Assembly (NCBI GenBank): GCA_017964325.1
Contig: JAGCSE010000324.1
Coordinates: 1 to 16,983, forward strand
Source: Victivallales bacterium
GTDB lineage: Bacteria; Verrucomicrobiota; Lentisphaeria; Oligosphaerales; Oligosphaeraceae
DNA: 16,983 nt
Direction: 5' to 3'
In this document: piece after piece, positions 6,643 to 14,743 of the stretch
How positions within the stretch are numbered: the stretch's first letter is position 1
Layout: the number at the start of each line of letters is the position of its first letter
The notes under the pieces: model-generated
What the model was told of the DNA's origin: nothing
Database searches by the model: none
What the model saw: the letters and a program-made list of their open reading frames with translations, nothing else
Made by a program: the position numbers and the translations under genes

Positions 6643-7476
6643 TCAATTCCCAGACGGGACGTTTAAAGCCTTGATGGGAATGCGCTTGACTTGGGTGAAA
6701 TCTGAAAGCGGGAGGGTTGATTTGACGCTGTTCGATTTGATGAAGACTTTCGCAAGGCCGCCAAGAATGAAAAGGCAGAGGATAATGATCAGCGAGACGA
6801 TGAGCAGGCCGGGGATGGAAATTGGCTTGGACGGCAGTTTGTCGTCGGGTTCCAAATCATCGTCTTTCCTGCGTGATGAGATGTCAGTGTTTTTGTAATA
6901 CGCCTCATGTTCCTTCTTAAACTTTTCAAGATAAATCTCTTGTGAGACGACGTACTCGGCGCAGAGCTTGCGGATGTAATCCATGCCGATGTTGATGTCG
7001 GGAATATCCCTGTAATTGCCTTCTTCCAACGCTCTGATTTTGTGAGTCGGAATTTTTGTCTTGTTGGAAAGGTCATTCAAAGTGCAGTTGACAGAGGCGC
7101 GAAGTCTGGTAAGGGCATCGCCAAGTGATTCATTGTCATGTATTTCAAGAATCTCTTGCTGAGGTTCCTCTATTTTCTCTTCTTCTTGTTCTTTTTCATC
7201 TGGTGGTTCGGGGGCTTTGGGTGCGGCGGGAGCGGGAGTGGGGCCAAGATTCGTCTGCGGCAGGGAGGTCAATTCCTCTTCGCCGCCACCGAGCAGATCG
7301 TTCACGTCGTCTTCAGCCGTCCGATGGTCATGCTCTTTGCCTGAATCATCCTTGCCACCAGACATTTGCGTGGCAAGCGTAACGGGCTTCTTGCCACCTT
7401 TGTCTGAAGAAGTCCAGAATAGGCTGGGGCCGCGATGCGACGTTGTGTTGTAATCTGCTTTTTTTCTTGTTTTCAT
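6643..7476 (-). CDS. Membrane-anchored RodZ-type helix-turn-helix protein, short C-terminus
   Basis: A 277-residue protein. Residues 1-110 are low-complexity and charged, with a Pro/Ala stretch (78-92) and a Glu-rich run (93-110). Residues 117-178 match the HTH_25 fold of RodZ: 'SLGDALTRLRAS...LNDLSNKTKIPTHKIRALEEGNY', where the 'LEEG' turn is typical. One hydrophobic segment (about 221-246) follows, with only about 30 residues after it. Classical RodZ anchors MreB to the membrane through the HTH and has a much larger periplasmic part, which is missing here. It probably lies in the membrane with the HTH inside and may take part in cell shape or division, which fits its place just downstream of ftsK. 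ATG 7476 is chosen over the TTG at 7488 because GGAG lies 13 bases before the ATG but only one base before the TTG; both spacings are poor. No catalytic residues are seen. Confidence 0.75.
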   Translation of the reverse strand: MKTRKKADYNTTSHRGPSLFWTSSDKGGKKPVTLATQMSGGKDDSGKEHDHRTAEDDVNDLLGGGEEELTSLPQTNLGPTPAPAAPKAPEPPDEKEQEEEKIEEPQQEILEIHDNESLGDALTRLRASVNCTLNDLSNKTKIPTHKIRALEEGNYRDIPDINIGMDYIRKLCAEYVVSQEIYLEKFKKEHEAYYKNTDISSRRKDDDLEPDDKLPSKPISIPGLLIVSLIIILCLFILGGLAKVFIKSNSVKSTLPLSDFTQVKRIPIKALNVPSGN

Positions 7477-7533
7477 CGTTTTATGCAAGCTCCAATATGG
7501 GGAGGATCATGGCGTAAAAATGTGGCAAATGTC

Positions 7534-7562
7534 GTAATACTGTACTATCTTTCCCGTTACAA
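7534..7562 (-). promoter_or_regulatory. Candidate promoter of the RodZ-like gene
   Basis: On the minus strand, TTGTAA (complement of 7557-7562) and TATTAC (complement of 7534-7539) are 17 bases apart, in the 112-base gap between ftsK and this gene. Each hexamer differs from consensus at about two positions. The gene could also be read through from ftsK, since no terminator is seen in the gap. Confidence 0.3.
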
Positions 7563-7588
7563 TCATAGATTAACATAAGAATAACGTA

Positions 7589-9928
7589 TCACAAGTCATT
7601 GTCATTGGGATCAAAAGAAGACGGTTCGCTAGTTTCCGTTGTGACAAGAATTTCGCGCATTCCGCGGTTGCTTGCATCGGCGGGGCCGACGATGCCGTTC
7701 TTTTCGAGTTCCTCCATGAGGGTGGCCGCCCTGTTGTAGCCGATTCCCAACCGCCGTTGGAGATAGCTGATGGTGGCTTTCCTCTCGGAAATGACGATAT
7801 GCTTGGCGCGGTTGTAGAGGTCCGTTTCGTTGTCGGAGGAATCGCCGTCGTCCATGCCGCCGCCCGAAATACCTGTTGAATCCGTGTCTTCGACAACCGT
7901 AAACATATTCTCTTCAAATGATTGCGGAAGCTGTTCCGCAATGTAATCGACGACGCGGTTGCGTTCTTCGTCCTGTGCCATGGCGCCTTGGATGCGTTCC
8001 AGGCCGATGCCGCCAGACTTGTAGAGCATGTCGCCTTTGCCGAGCAGGGCTTCGGCGCCTTTGCCGCCGAGAATCGTCATGGAGTCCGTTGCTGAAGCGA
8101 CTCGGAAGGCGATTCGTACGGGGAAATTGCTCTTGATTGTACCTGTAATAACCTTGACATCAGGGCGTTGCGTTGCAATGATGACATGGATGCCAGTGGC
8201 ACGCGCCTTGGCGGCGAGTCGTGCAAGGGAAGTTTCGACGTCCGCCTTGGCGGTCGCCATGATGTCGGCCAACTCGTCGATGATGACGACGATGAAGGGG
8301 AGACGGTCTGGAATAGGCTGGCCGTCATCGTCGAGAATGACGGGATGACCAGGCTCGATGGGTCTTGCATTAAATGAGAGGAGGTCTCTGGAGCCTACAT
8401 TCTTGAGTACCATGAGTCGCCGTTCCATTTCGCGGACGGCCCATTTCAAAGCGAGAGCGACTTTTTCCGTGTCGAAGATGACTGGTGTGAGCAGATGCGG
8501 AAGTTTTTGGTATGCAGCGAATTCGACCTGCTTTGGATCGACCATGATCAGTTTTAGCTGGTCTGGCGTGTATTTGTAGAGCATGGACATGATGATGATG
8601 TTCATGCAGACGGACTTACCTGCGCCAGTGGCACCAGCGATCAGGAGGTGCGGCGCTTTTGCAAGGTCGATGATGATTGTCTTGCCTTCGATGTTCTTGC
8701 CGAGAAGGAGGGGAATGTCGCATTTGGAATTGCTCCAAAGTGGGTCTTCGAGCAGGGAGCGTATGGATACAGGCTTTAGGACTTTGTTTGGCACTTCGAC
8801 GCCGACAAGATTTTCGCCTGGAATCGGCGTGAGGATACGCAGCGACGTCGCTTTCAGAGTCATCATGATGTTGCCTTCCAAGCTGGAAATCTTATCGACT
8901 TTCACGCCTGGCTTCATGGCGATTTTGATGAGCGTGACCTGCGGGCCGGGGACGGAAGTCACGACCTGCGCTTCAATGCCGAATGAGTTAAGTTCTTGTT
9001 GCAGAAGTTCTTCATTGAGTTTAATCTCTTTGGCCGAGGCTTCATTCTTTTCGGTTGTATCCACGACGTTGAGGAGGTCAATGGGCGGTAGATTGTATTC
9101 TTCAGCGGAGTCGATGACAGGAGGTTTCGGGAAATCCTGCGGTTTGGACTGATTTGTTGCGGCAGAGGCTTCCTGCTTTTGTGGTGTGGGCTGTGTTTTT
9201 TGGGGGGACGGCGTTTCCTGGACATGGTTGTCAACAACAGGCTGTGGTTTACCCTTTGAGGTTTCGTCATTGTCCATTGGCTTGGGTTGCGGGGCGGGAG
9301 CAGGCTTGGGCAGTGCAAGGTGGTTGCGGAGGATGCCCAAAAAATGCTGGAAGAGGGGCTGCCAATCGTTGATCCACAGATAGTACAGCGACATGAAGAT
9401 GCAAATGATTGCAATAATGGCGGTTCCAGTCGTATTCAAAGTGATGTGAAGCCAGCCGCCGTCGGGATTTCCTAGACGTTGGCCCACGACTCCGCCGGGC
9501 ATGGTCGCCAAATTGAATTTGGATGTGATTTCTGCAAAATGGTTCGGAAGTGTCGCAAAAAGCACGGACAACGCGACGGTAAAGAGGGCGATGACAGCAA
9601 GATACGTTATTTCAAATGGTTTAAGAAAACGGTGGAAAAGGATGCGTGTCAATGCACAGATGAATGAGAGGATGACTGCGACAGGTGTGGCGAGGCCGAA
9701 CATAAGAAGCGTGTACCATGCAAGATATGCTCCCCACTTGCCGAGCGGATTTTTGGGATAGACACCGCTTGTGATACCACCCGAAAAATAATTGATGTCA
9801 TCTTTGTCGAATAGGAAGATGGCGAGGAAGATGCAGATGCAGAAAATGAGAACGAAATAACGGCCGAAGCCATGCTGATAGTCGTCGGCTTCCTGCGTTT
9901 CGAATTGAGTTTGATTAAAATTAGTCAC
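7589..9928 (-). CDS. ftsK: DNA translocase FtsK (FtsK/SpoIIIE family)
   Basis: A 779-residue division-septum DNA pump that moves chromosome ends apart during cell division and activates dimer resolution. Residues 20-190 hold four probable membrane spans (about 22-41, 69-95, 105-126, 168-186). A Pro/Gln-rich linker (205-270) follows, then the motor: Walker A GATGAGKS (432-439), Walker B 'IVVIIDELADIM' with D551-E552, and 'ATQRPD' (585-590). The C-terminal gamma winged helix (706-766, 'ISYLQRRLGIGYNRAATLMEELE') is the part that reads orienting DNA sites. It is complete and of normal length. The start is GTG at 9928. An in-frame stop upstream leaves no other ATG, GTG or TTG, yet no good ribosome-binding site precedes this GTG, whereas a small upstream ORF has a strong one. 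It lies downstream of hom and upstream of the RodZ-like gene on the same strand. Confidence 0.95.
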   Translation of the reverse strand: MTNFNQTQFETQEADDYQHGFGRYFVLIFCICIFLAIFLFDKDDINYFSGGITSGVYPKNPLGKWGAYLAWYTLLMFGLATPVAVILSFICALTRILFHRFLKPFEITYLAVIALFTVALSVLFATLPNHFAEITSKFNLATMPGGVVGQRLGNPDGGWLHITLNTTGTAIIAIICIFMSLYYLWINDWQPLFQHFLGILRNHLALPKPAPAPQPKPMDNDETSKGKPQPVVDNHVQETPSPQKTQPTPQKQEASAATNQSKPQDFPKPPVIDSAEEYNLPPIDLLNVVDTTEKNEASAKEIKLNEELLQQELNSFGIEAQVVTSVPGPQVTLIKIAMKPGVKVDKISSLEGNIMMTLKATSLRILTPIPGENLVGVEVPNKVLKPVSIRSLLEDPLWSNSKCDIPLLLGKNIEGKTIIIDLAKAPHLLIAGATGAGKSVCMNIIIMSMLYKYTPDQLKLIMVDPKQVEFAAYQKLPHLLTPVIFDTEKVALALKWAVREMERRLMVLKNVGSRDLLSFNARPIEPGHPVILDDDGQPIPDRLPFIVVIIDELADIMATAKADVETSLARLAAKARATGIHVIIATQRPDVKVITGTIKSNFPVRIAFRVASATDSMTILGGKGAEALLGKGDMLYKSGGIGLERIQGAMAQDEERNRVVDYIAEQLPQSFEENMFTVVEDTDSTGISGGGMDDGDSSDNETDLYNRAKHIVISERKATISYLQRRLGIGYNRAATLMEELEKNGIVGPADASNRGMREILVTTETSEPSSFDPNDNDL

Positions 9929-9977
9929 GATGCGTCTAATAGAAATGGGAGATGAAAAGGGTATTCATCTCTGCGGT

Positions 9978-9998
9978 TCAAACTGTTAGGATTGTCAT
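9978..9998 (-). CDS. Candidate six-codon leader ORF upstream of ftsK
   Basis: On the minus strand an AGGGGAGGAG-type site (complement of 10008-10018) is followed about nine bases later by an ATG that opens a six-codon ORF, MTILTV, ending in TGA. It is out of frame with ftsK, which begins 70 bases after this ATG. The strength of the ribosome-binding site makes translation plausible. A regulatory leader peptide or a vestigial start are both possible; it encodes no recognisable attenuator codon run. Confidence 0.3.
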   Translation of the reverse strand: MTILTV

Positions 9999-10039
9999 CG
10001 TGCGTTTCTCCTCCCCTTGATAGAGAAAATGCACGGTAT

Positions 10040-10069
10040 GTAATATGGTACGAAAATGCCCAATCGCAA
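10040..10069 (-). promoter_or_regulatory. Candidate ftsK promoter overlapping an inverted repeat
   Basis: On the minus strand, TTGCGA (complement of 10064-10069) and TATTAC (complement of 10040-10045) are separated by 18 bases. The -35 hexamer lies on the proximal arm of the 14-bp inverted repeat at 10065-10110, so a protein bound to that repeat could block or aid the polymerase. This is a pattern match only. Confidence 0.25.
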
Positions 10070-10110
10070 GCAAAACACGATGATTTTTTGTGATTTGTGC
10101 TTTGCTTGCG
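10065..10110. repeat. 14-bp imperfect inverted repeat in the hom-ftsK gap
   Basis: The arm CGCAAGCAAAACAC (10065-10078) pairs with GTGCTTTGCTTGCG (10097-10110) at 13 of 14 positions, around an 18-base loop that is T-rich on the plus strand. It starts 24 bases past the hom stop codon. No T tract follows the stem in the direction of hom transcription, so it is not a standard terminator. It could be an operator for ftsK or an RNA-end-protecting stem. Confidence 0.7.
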
Positions 10111-10133
10111 CGATAAAGGGCGGATTTTGATGA

Positions 10134-11432
10134 TTAGGCGGGATTTTCAATACGGAAGACAACTGGCGTTTCGCAGCAGTCGTCCAAGACGGAGATTTCG
10201 GCGAGGGCGGCTTTCAGGGCGGCATCCTGAGCCTTGTGCGTCAAGATGACCATTGGGACGGATGTCAAGCTGGAGTTTTCGTTTTGAGTGACGGAAGCTA
10301 TTGAAATGCCGAATTTTGCAAGAATGCCAGATACTTTGGCAAGCACGCCAGGCTTGTCGTTGACCTGCAATCTGACATAGTATCTTGCGATGACTTCCGA
10401 TGACTCCATGACTTTTTCATAGCCGTCGTATGGCGAGAAGGCGGGAAGGCGGCGGAGGCAGTTGTTGGTGAGATTGAGGCCGAGGTCAATCAAGTCTGCG
10501 ACGACGGCGGAGGCGGTCGCCTGGCGACCCGCGCCGCGGCCGTAGTACATGGTGTTGCCGACGATGTCGCCGCGAATCCAAACAGCGTTGAATACGCCAT
10601 TTACATTACCGAGGAGGGAGGTTGCGGGTACGAGTGCGGGATGAACTCCGAGCTGGATATGGCCATTGTCTTCTTTGATGATGGCAAGCAGCTTGATGCG
10701 GTAGCCGAGCTCGGTCGCGTAGCGGATGTCTTCCTGAGTGACATTCGTAATTCCTTGCGTATCAACCTGTTTTGCATTGAACCAATGGCCGTAGGCGAGT
10801 GAGGCGAGGATGGCGGTCTTGTGGGCTGTATCGAATCCATCGATATCCAACGATGGATTGGCTTCCGCGTATCCTGCGTCCTGTGCGGCCTTTAGGACGA
10901 CGTTGAAATCGGCGTTCTCTTGTTCCATGCGTGTCAAGATGTAATTGCAAGTGCCGTTGAGTATGCCGAGGATTTCTGTGATGTGGTTTGCAGCGAGGCC
11001 TTCGCGGAGGGCTTTCAGGCATGGGATGCCGCCGCCGACGGATGCTTCGAACCATATATCGACTCCGTTTTCCTCTGCAGCCGCGAAAAGCTCCTGCCCG
11101 TATGTGGCGAGCAATGCCTTGTTGGCGGTGACAACGGATTTCTTGTGTTGCAAGGCTTTGAGAATGAACGTTTTGGCGATTGTCGTGCCGCCAATGAGTT
11201 CGACGACCACTTGGATGTCAGGGTCTTCGATGACATCCATGGCATTCGTGGTAAGGACGCCTTCGGGTACTTTTACGCCACGATCCGTCGTTATGTCAAG
11301 GTCTGCAATGCGCTTAATGACAGGCGTGAAGCCGACGCGTTTGCTGATGAGCAGGGCGTTCTTCTGGATTGTTTCCACGACGCCAGCGCCGACAGTTCCG
11401 AAACCGATGATGCCGATGGTGAGTTCTTTCAT
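10134..11432 (-). CDS. hom: Homoserine dehydrogenase
   Basis: A 432-residue cytoplasmic enzyme that reduces aspartate-4-semialdehyde to homoserine with NAD(P)H, on the route to threonine and methionine. The Rossmann motif 'GIIGFGTVGAG' has G10, G12 and G15. 'VTANKALLA' contains the conserved Lys105. 'NPSLDIDGFDTAHK' (192-205) is the family's substrate-binding signature, and 'YYGRGAGRQATASAVVAD' follows at about 296-313. The C-terminal ACT domain (about 350-425, 'KPGVLAKVSGILAKFGISIASV') normally gives threonine feedback control. The layout and length match single-domain bacterial homoserine dehydrogenases, not aspartokinase fusions. ATG 11432 has only a weak GGA upstream. It lies between a transglutaminase-like gene and ftsK, all on the minus strand; 106 bases separate it from the former, so separate promoters are possible. 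Confidence 0.97.
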   Translation of the reverse strand: MKELTIGIIGFGTVGAGVVETIQKNALLISKRVGFTPVIKRIADLDITTDRGVKVPEGVLTTNAMDVIEDPDIQVVVELIGGTTIAKTFILKALQHKKSVVTANKALLATYGQELFAAAEENGVDIWFEASVGGGIPCLKALREGLAANHITEILGILNGTCNYILTRMEQENADFNVVLKAAQDAGYAEANPSLDIDGFDTAHKTAILASLAYGHWFNAKQVDTQGITNVTQEDIRYATELGYRIKLLAIIKEDNGHIQLGVHPALVPATSLLGNVNGVFNAVWIRGDIVGNTMYYGRGAGRQATASAVVADLIDLGLNLTNNCLRRLPAFSPYDGYEKVMESSEVIARYYVRLQVNDKPGVLAKVSGILAKFGISIASVTQNENSSLTSVPMVILTHKAQDAALKAALAEISVLDDCCETPVVFRIENPA

Positions 11433-11538
11433 GTTTTGTCCAAGCTGTTATTTTACGTAGAAAAGCCGAAAGGCGAAAAAAGAATAAAAATCTTTACTAT
11501 AATATAATAGTATATCAGCCATCGGCAAGACGGAAGGG

Positions 11539-13329
11539 TCATTTTCCCATCTTTCGTCTGATTTTTTCGGCGGATTTTTCGTCGTTGTTGTTCAAGTGCG
11601 CTTGAATCATGATTTTCTTGTCCCAATCCACGAACTGCGGGGCGGCGTCTATCTGCTTGCCGCTGCTGCGTTCAAGGGAGCGGACGAATGTGGAGAGGAA
11701 TCGGACGGCCTCCTGCGTCTGGCCTGTTTTCTTCGTGAAATCCAGATAGTTCTGCAATTCGGTGAGAATTTTAACGCCGTCCTTCCGTTTTGATTTCAGA
11801 AATGATTCGTATTTGAGGCGAGCGGCGACGGGATCGGCGTTTTCATCGTCGAGATTGATGGAGAGATTGGATTTGAAAGCCTTCTTTTCGAGATCGTCAC
11901 GGTCTTTGATGACGCGTTTTGCGCGTTCAAGGATCTTTTCCGCCGCGTCGTCGTCGCCTTTTTCACGGAGGATGTCCGCCTGCCGCTGACGGACGGCGAA
12001 CACGACATCCGGATAGTCAGCGAACGCTTTCGCCTGGTTCTCATAGCATTCCATGAGCTTTTTATGGTCGTCTTTTACAATATCCGCATAGACATCCCAT
12101 GCCGCCAGGTTGGTCTGGTTCATGATGATGGCCTGCTTCGCCGCCGTCAAAGCGGCCTTTTTAAATTCCAGTCTTGAAAGGACATCCGCGATTCTGAGAC
12201 AGGCGTTGGATTGCATGGATTCGTCCTCTCGATGGATTTTGTCGCAAAGCAGCTTGACGAGATGGTCGTTGTATGACACACCAGTCTGGGGGTGGACGGC
12301 ATTGCCTGCCGTGTATTCGTCGTTTTCATAGCGACCGATGTCCATGTCCCATTTTCCGTTTCCCTTCATGACGGCGGCCCAGGCATGGAATCCGCGTTTT
12401 CCGGCTCCTGAGAAGTAAATCGACGGGACTCCGCGTGATTTGGCGGCGATGGCGGTGTAGGCGGCTTGATCGACGCAAATGCCGCCATGCTTCAAGATGC
12501 TCTGCAGCGTGTAGGGGCCGTGAGGCCAGACGAACTGCCCGTTGTTCAGGCGCTTGTGGTCGTATTTAATGGATTGGAAAATCTTTTCGTATTTGCCGCC
12601 TTTGATGTTCTTTGCCGCCCATTCGAGCTCTTCGACGGGAATGGGGGCATCGACAACGAAGCAGAGCGCGGAGACGGTGAGTTTGCTGAACGGGATGGCG
12701 CTGCGGTGGGAGGCGTATAGTTGTTTGAAGAAATCATAACGCCGTTTGATGTCAGGTTGATTTGACGGAATGTTTTCATGACCTATCTGCCCGTGCATGG
12801 GAGGCCGTGGCGAATCCCATACGAGCGCTAGCGCGAGCATGAGCGGGAAGAATTCGTCTCGCGAAGTCTGGTCATGGTCGTAAAGTGTCTCCAGAATGTC
12901 GAGGACGTTATGCAGGCTGTCCTTTCCTCTTGTGAAATATTCAAGAAAGAGGGCGGAGCGCTGCGGATTCATCCACAGCCATTTGGCGAATTTGGCGGAA
13001 CGCACTTTAGGGAAATTGTCCGAAGCGATAATAATATATGCGACGAATGCGTCGCAGGCGGGTTGGAAGCGCTTGAGGCGTTCAGGCGGAAGAGATGCTT
13101 CCTTGTTGCCGTCCAGATAGTTGGAAATGACATCCATTAACGGTTGAATGGACGGGTTGGGAGGGGTGACTTCATGGGCTCCCGCGTATATTTTGGCGGT
13201 CAGCTCGCGAAAATTCTCTGTTTTTGGGGAGTTGCCGAGAATCGACTTAACATCCAATTGGGCATGGGCGAATGGTGCCAACAGGATGACCGCAAGCATT
13301 AAGAAGCATGGTAATTCTTTGATATTCAT
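11539..13329 (-). CDS. Exported transglutaminase-like cysteine-protease-fold protein with helical repeat tail
   Basis: A 596-residue protein with a signal peptide (1-23, cleavage near AHA-Q). Residues 25-265 are mostly helical and unrecognised. A transglutaminase-core-like domain (about 270-335) shows 'HGGICVDQAAYTAIAAKSRG' with nucleophile candidate Cys285, 'FHAWA' with His315, and 'WDMDIGRY' with Asp328 or Asp330: a full Cys-His-Asp triad in the correct order. Residues 370-596 look like TPR-type helix pairs, probably for protein contacts. Outside the cytoplasm such domains act as peptidases or cross-linking enzymes on proteins or peptidoglycan peptides; which applies here is unknown. There is no clear ribosome-binding site before ATG 13329. 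It is divergent from the ECF sigma gene, with 192 bases between the starts, so the two may share control. The C-terminal tail is rich in Lys and Asp. Confidence 0.82.
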   Translation of the reverse strand: MNIKELPCFLMLAVILLAPFAHAQLDVKSILGNSPKTENFRELTAKIYAGAHEVTPPNPSIQPLMDVISNYLDGNKEASLPPERLKRFQPACDAFVAYIIIASDNFPKVRSAKFAKWLWMNPQRSALFLEYFTRGKDSLHNVLDILETLYDHDQTSRDEFFPLMLALALVWDSPRPPMHGQIGHENIPSNQPDIKRRYDFFKQLYASHRSAIPFSKLTVSALCFVVDAPIPVEELEWAAKNIKGGKYEKIFQSIKYDHKRLNNGQFVWPHGPYTLQSILKHGGICVDQAAYTAIAAKSRGVPSIYFSGAGKRGFHAWAAVMKGNGKWDMDIGRYENDEYTAGNAVHPQTGVSYNDHLVKLLCDKIHREDESMQSNACLRIADVLSRLEFKKAALTAAKQAIIMNQTNLAAWDVYADIVKDDHKKLMECYENQAKAFADYPDVVFAVRQRQADILREKGDDDAAEKILERAKRVIKDRDDLEKKAFKSNLSINLDDENADPVAARLKYESFLKSKRKDGVKILTELQNYLDFTKKTGQTQEAVRFLSTFVRSLERSSGKQIDAAPQFVDWDKKIMIQAHLNNNDEKSAEKIRRKMGK

Positions 13330-13395
13330 GGAAAATAATGAAGCGTGTGGAGGGTTTTGATGGGAATAATATTATAATATGTACGTTTTTGGGGG

Positions 13396-13428
13396 CTTTT
13401 CCAGCTGAAGGCCATTGTCATGGAAAAG
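13396..13428. repeat. 8-bp perfect inverted repeat in the divergent region before the sigma gene
   Basis: CTTTTCCA (13396-13403) and TGGAAAAG (13421-13428) form a perfect inverted repeat around 17 bases, between the divergent transglutaminase-like and sigma-factor starts. An A-rich run follows on the plus strand. An A+T-rich palindromic stretch with TATAAT (13373-13378) lies nearby and could serve as a -10 in either direction, but no matching -35 was found. Either a regulator site or a chance hairpin. Confidence 0.4.
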
Positions 13429-13521
13429 AAAAAATAATTCAAAAAAATGAATATGTTGTGCAATAAATAGTGGGAAAGGGCGTTTATTGAGTAATGAAAG
13501 AACAAGAGAAAGGTATATGTG

Positions 13522-14076
13522 ATGACCAAGCCGGAGAACATCAGCGACATTCAGTTGATTGAACAGTGTCGTTCGGGCGACGAACGAGCCTTCGATTTAC
13601 TGTATGCACGGTACAGACTGCCGCTGTTTTCATACTTGCACAAACTGCTTCCAGATGACAAGTCGTTAGTGGATGATTTGTTCCAACAGGTTTGGATCAA
13701 GGCCAGCCGAAATTGGGACAAGTATTCGGATCAGCAGAAACTGCTGGCATGGCTCTGCAGGATTGCGCATAACGCGGTCATGGACCATTATCGGCGCAAC
13801 AAGAAGATGCAGACGGTGGAATTGTCCGATGCGGATGGTTTTTCCGAATATGAGCAGGCTGATGACCGTCATGACAGGGTGCTCTTGGAAAACGCCTTGG
13901 AAGAGGCGATACAGGGGTTGTCCGATGAACAGCGGGAAGTGGTGGAAATGCGTCGAAACGGGATGAGTTTCAAGGACATAGCGGAAAAACAGAAGACGAA
14001 CCTCAATACGGCCCTATGCCGTATGCATTACGCGATAAGCAATTTGCGGGCAAAACTGAAGGATTTTATTGATTGA
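13522..14076 (+). CDS. RNA polymerase sigma factor, ECF (sigma-70) family
   Basis: A 184-residue alternative sigma factor that directs RNA polymerase to a small set of promoters. Region 2 spans about 23-92, with the core-binding 'DLFQQVWIKA' (52-61) and the -10-reading helix in 'WLCRIAHNAVMDHYRR' (77-92). An acidic linker (98-118) follows, then region 4 (about 123-178), 'LEEAIQGLSDEQREVVEMRRNGMSFKDIAEKQKTNLNTALCRMHYAISNLRAKL' in outline, with the -35-reading HTH near 148-171. ATG 13522 is preferred to the overlapping GTG at 13519 because AAAGG ends eight bases before it. It is followed 39 bases later by a zinc-type anti-sigma gene, the standard arrangement, so its activity is probably held off by that protein until an envelope signal arrives. 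The ECF subgroup cannot be named by eye. Confidence 0.93.
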   Translation: MTKPENISDIQLIEQCRSGDERAFDLLYARYRLPLFSYLHKLLPDDKSLVDDLFQQVWIKASRNWDKYSDQQKLLAWLCRIAHNAVMDHYRRNKKMQTVELSDADGFSEYEQADDRHDRVLLENALEEAIQGLSDEQREVVEMRRNGMSFKDIAEKQKTNLNTALCRMHYAISNLRAKLKDFID

Positions 14077-14115
14077 GAGAATACGGGCGATTGGAATAGT
14101 CAAGGAGGAATTAAG

Positions 14116-14691
14116 ATGAAATGCCAGGATGTCGAAAACTTATTGGTTGAAGGCGGTGAACGTAGCGCGGAAGTGCGCGAACATTTGGCGTCGTGTCATT
14201 CGTGCCGTTCGTTTGCACGGTTGTTGGACGGCGCTATGGCGCCACGCCCAAGCGCAGAGCTAGACAAGGCGGTGCTGACACAGGTGAAGGCGGAGATGCG
14301 GATGCGCAACAAACGGCGTCCCGCATGGCTTCATATTGCATACGCGGCTGCGGCGTCGATTCTACTGGTGCTTTCACTGTGGGTTGGACATCAGAAATTC
14401 TGGGGAGGCGATGCAGAGGAGAGTTCTGCCAATAAAGGACTTATGGCGAATGTTGAAATAGATGACCAAGTCGTGCCCGTTGATCCATTGGTTGGTATGT
14501 GGATGGATACGGACGATGTGATAGAGGATGTGGAGTTTACGATAAAGTATTCTGATTTGGTAGCTGATGTTGAGACGAGCGATTCTGATTCGGATTCCAA
14601 TGACGGCAGAATGAGCTCGGAGGAATTCAGCGATTTGGCCGACGGGATGTTTTCACTGGAACTGATGATGTATCAGGAACTTGTCAACTGA
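14116..14691 (+). CDS. Membrane-bound anti-sigma factor with ZAS-type zinc motif
   Basis: A 191-residue one-span membrane protein. Its N-terminal 40 residues carry Cys3 and the H23-x3-C27-x2-C30 zinc motif ('HLASCHSC') of the zf-HC2/ZAS anti-sigma domain, which binds and blocks an ECF sigma factor. A membrane segment lies at about 72-90. The outer part (91-191) is acidic, with a Ser/Asp run near 154-162, and has no known sensor domain. An excellent AGGAGG lies seven bases before ATG 14116. It follows the sigma gene directly and should be its partner. The acidic outer domain could sense cations or bind the basic, coiled-coil protein encoded next; that is an inference. Alternatively it is a constitutive inhibitor removed by proteolysis. 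Confidence 0.87.
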   Translation: MKCQDVENLLVEGGERSAEVREHLASCHSCRSFARLLDGAMAPRPSAELDKAVLTQVKAEMRMRNKRRPAWLHIAYAAAASILLVLSLWVGHQKFWGGDAEESSANKGLMANVEIDDQVVPVDPLVGMWMDTDDVIEDVEFTIKYSDLVADVETSDSDSDSNDGRMSSEEFSDLADGMFSLELMMYQELVN

Positions 14692-14743
14692 TGGTGAAAA
14701 AAGGAATATATTACGATACATGTCAATAACGGAGGCATTGAAC

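Noticed and set aside
11460..11490. Short GCC-GAAA-GGC hairpin before hom considered as a terminator of the transglutaminase-like gene
   Set aside because: The stem is only three base pairs and it lies close to the hom start rather than after the upstream stop, so it is too weak to call.
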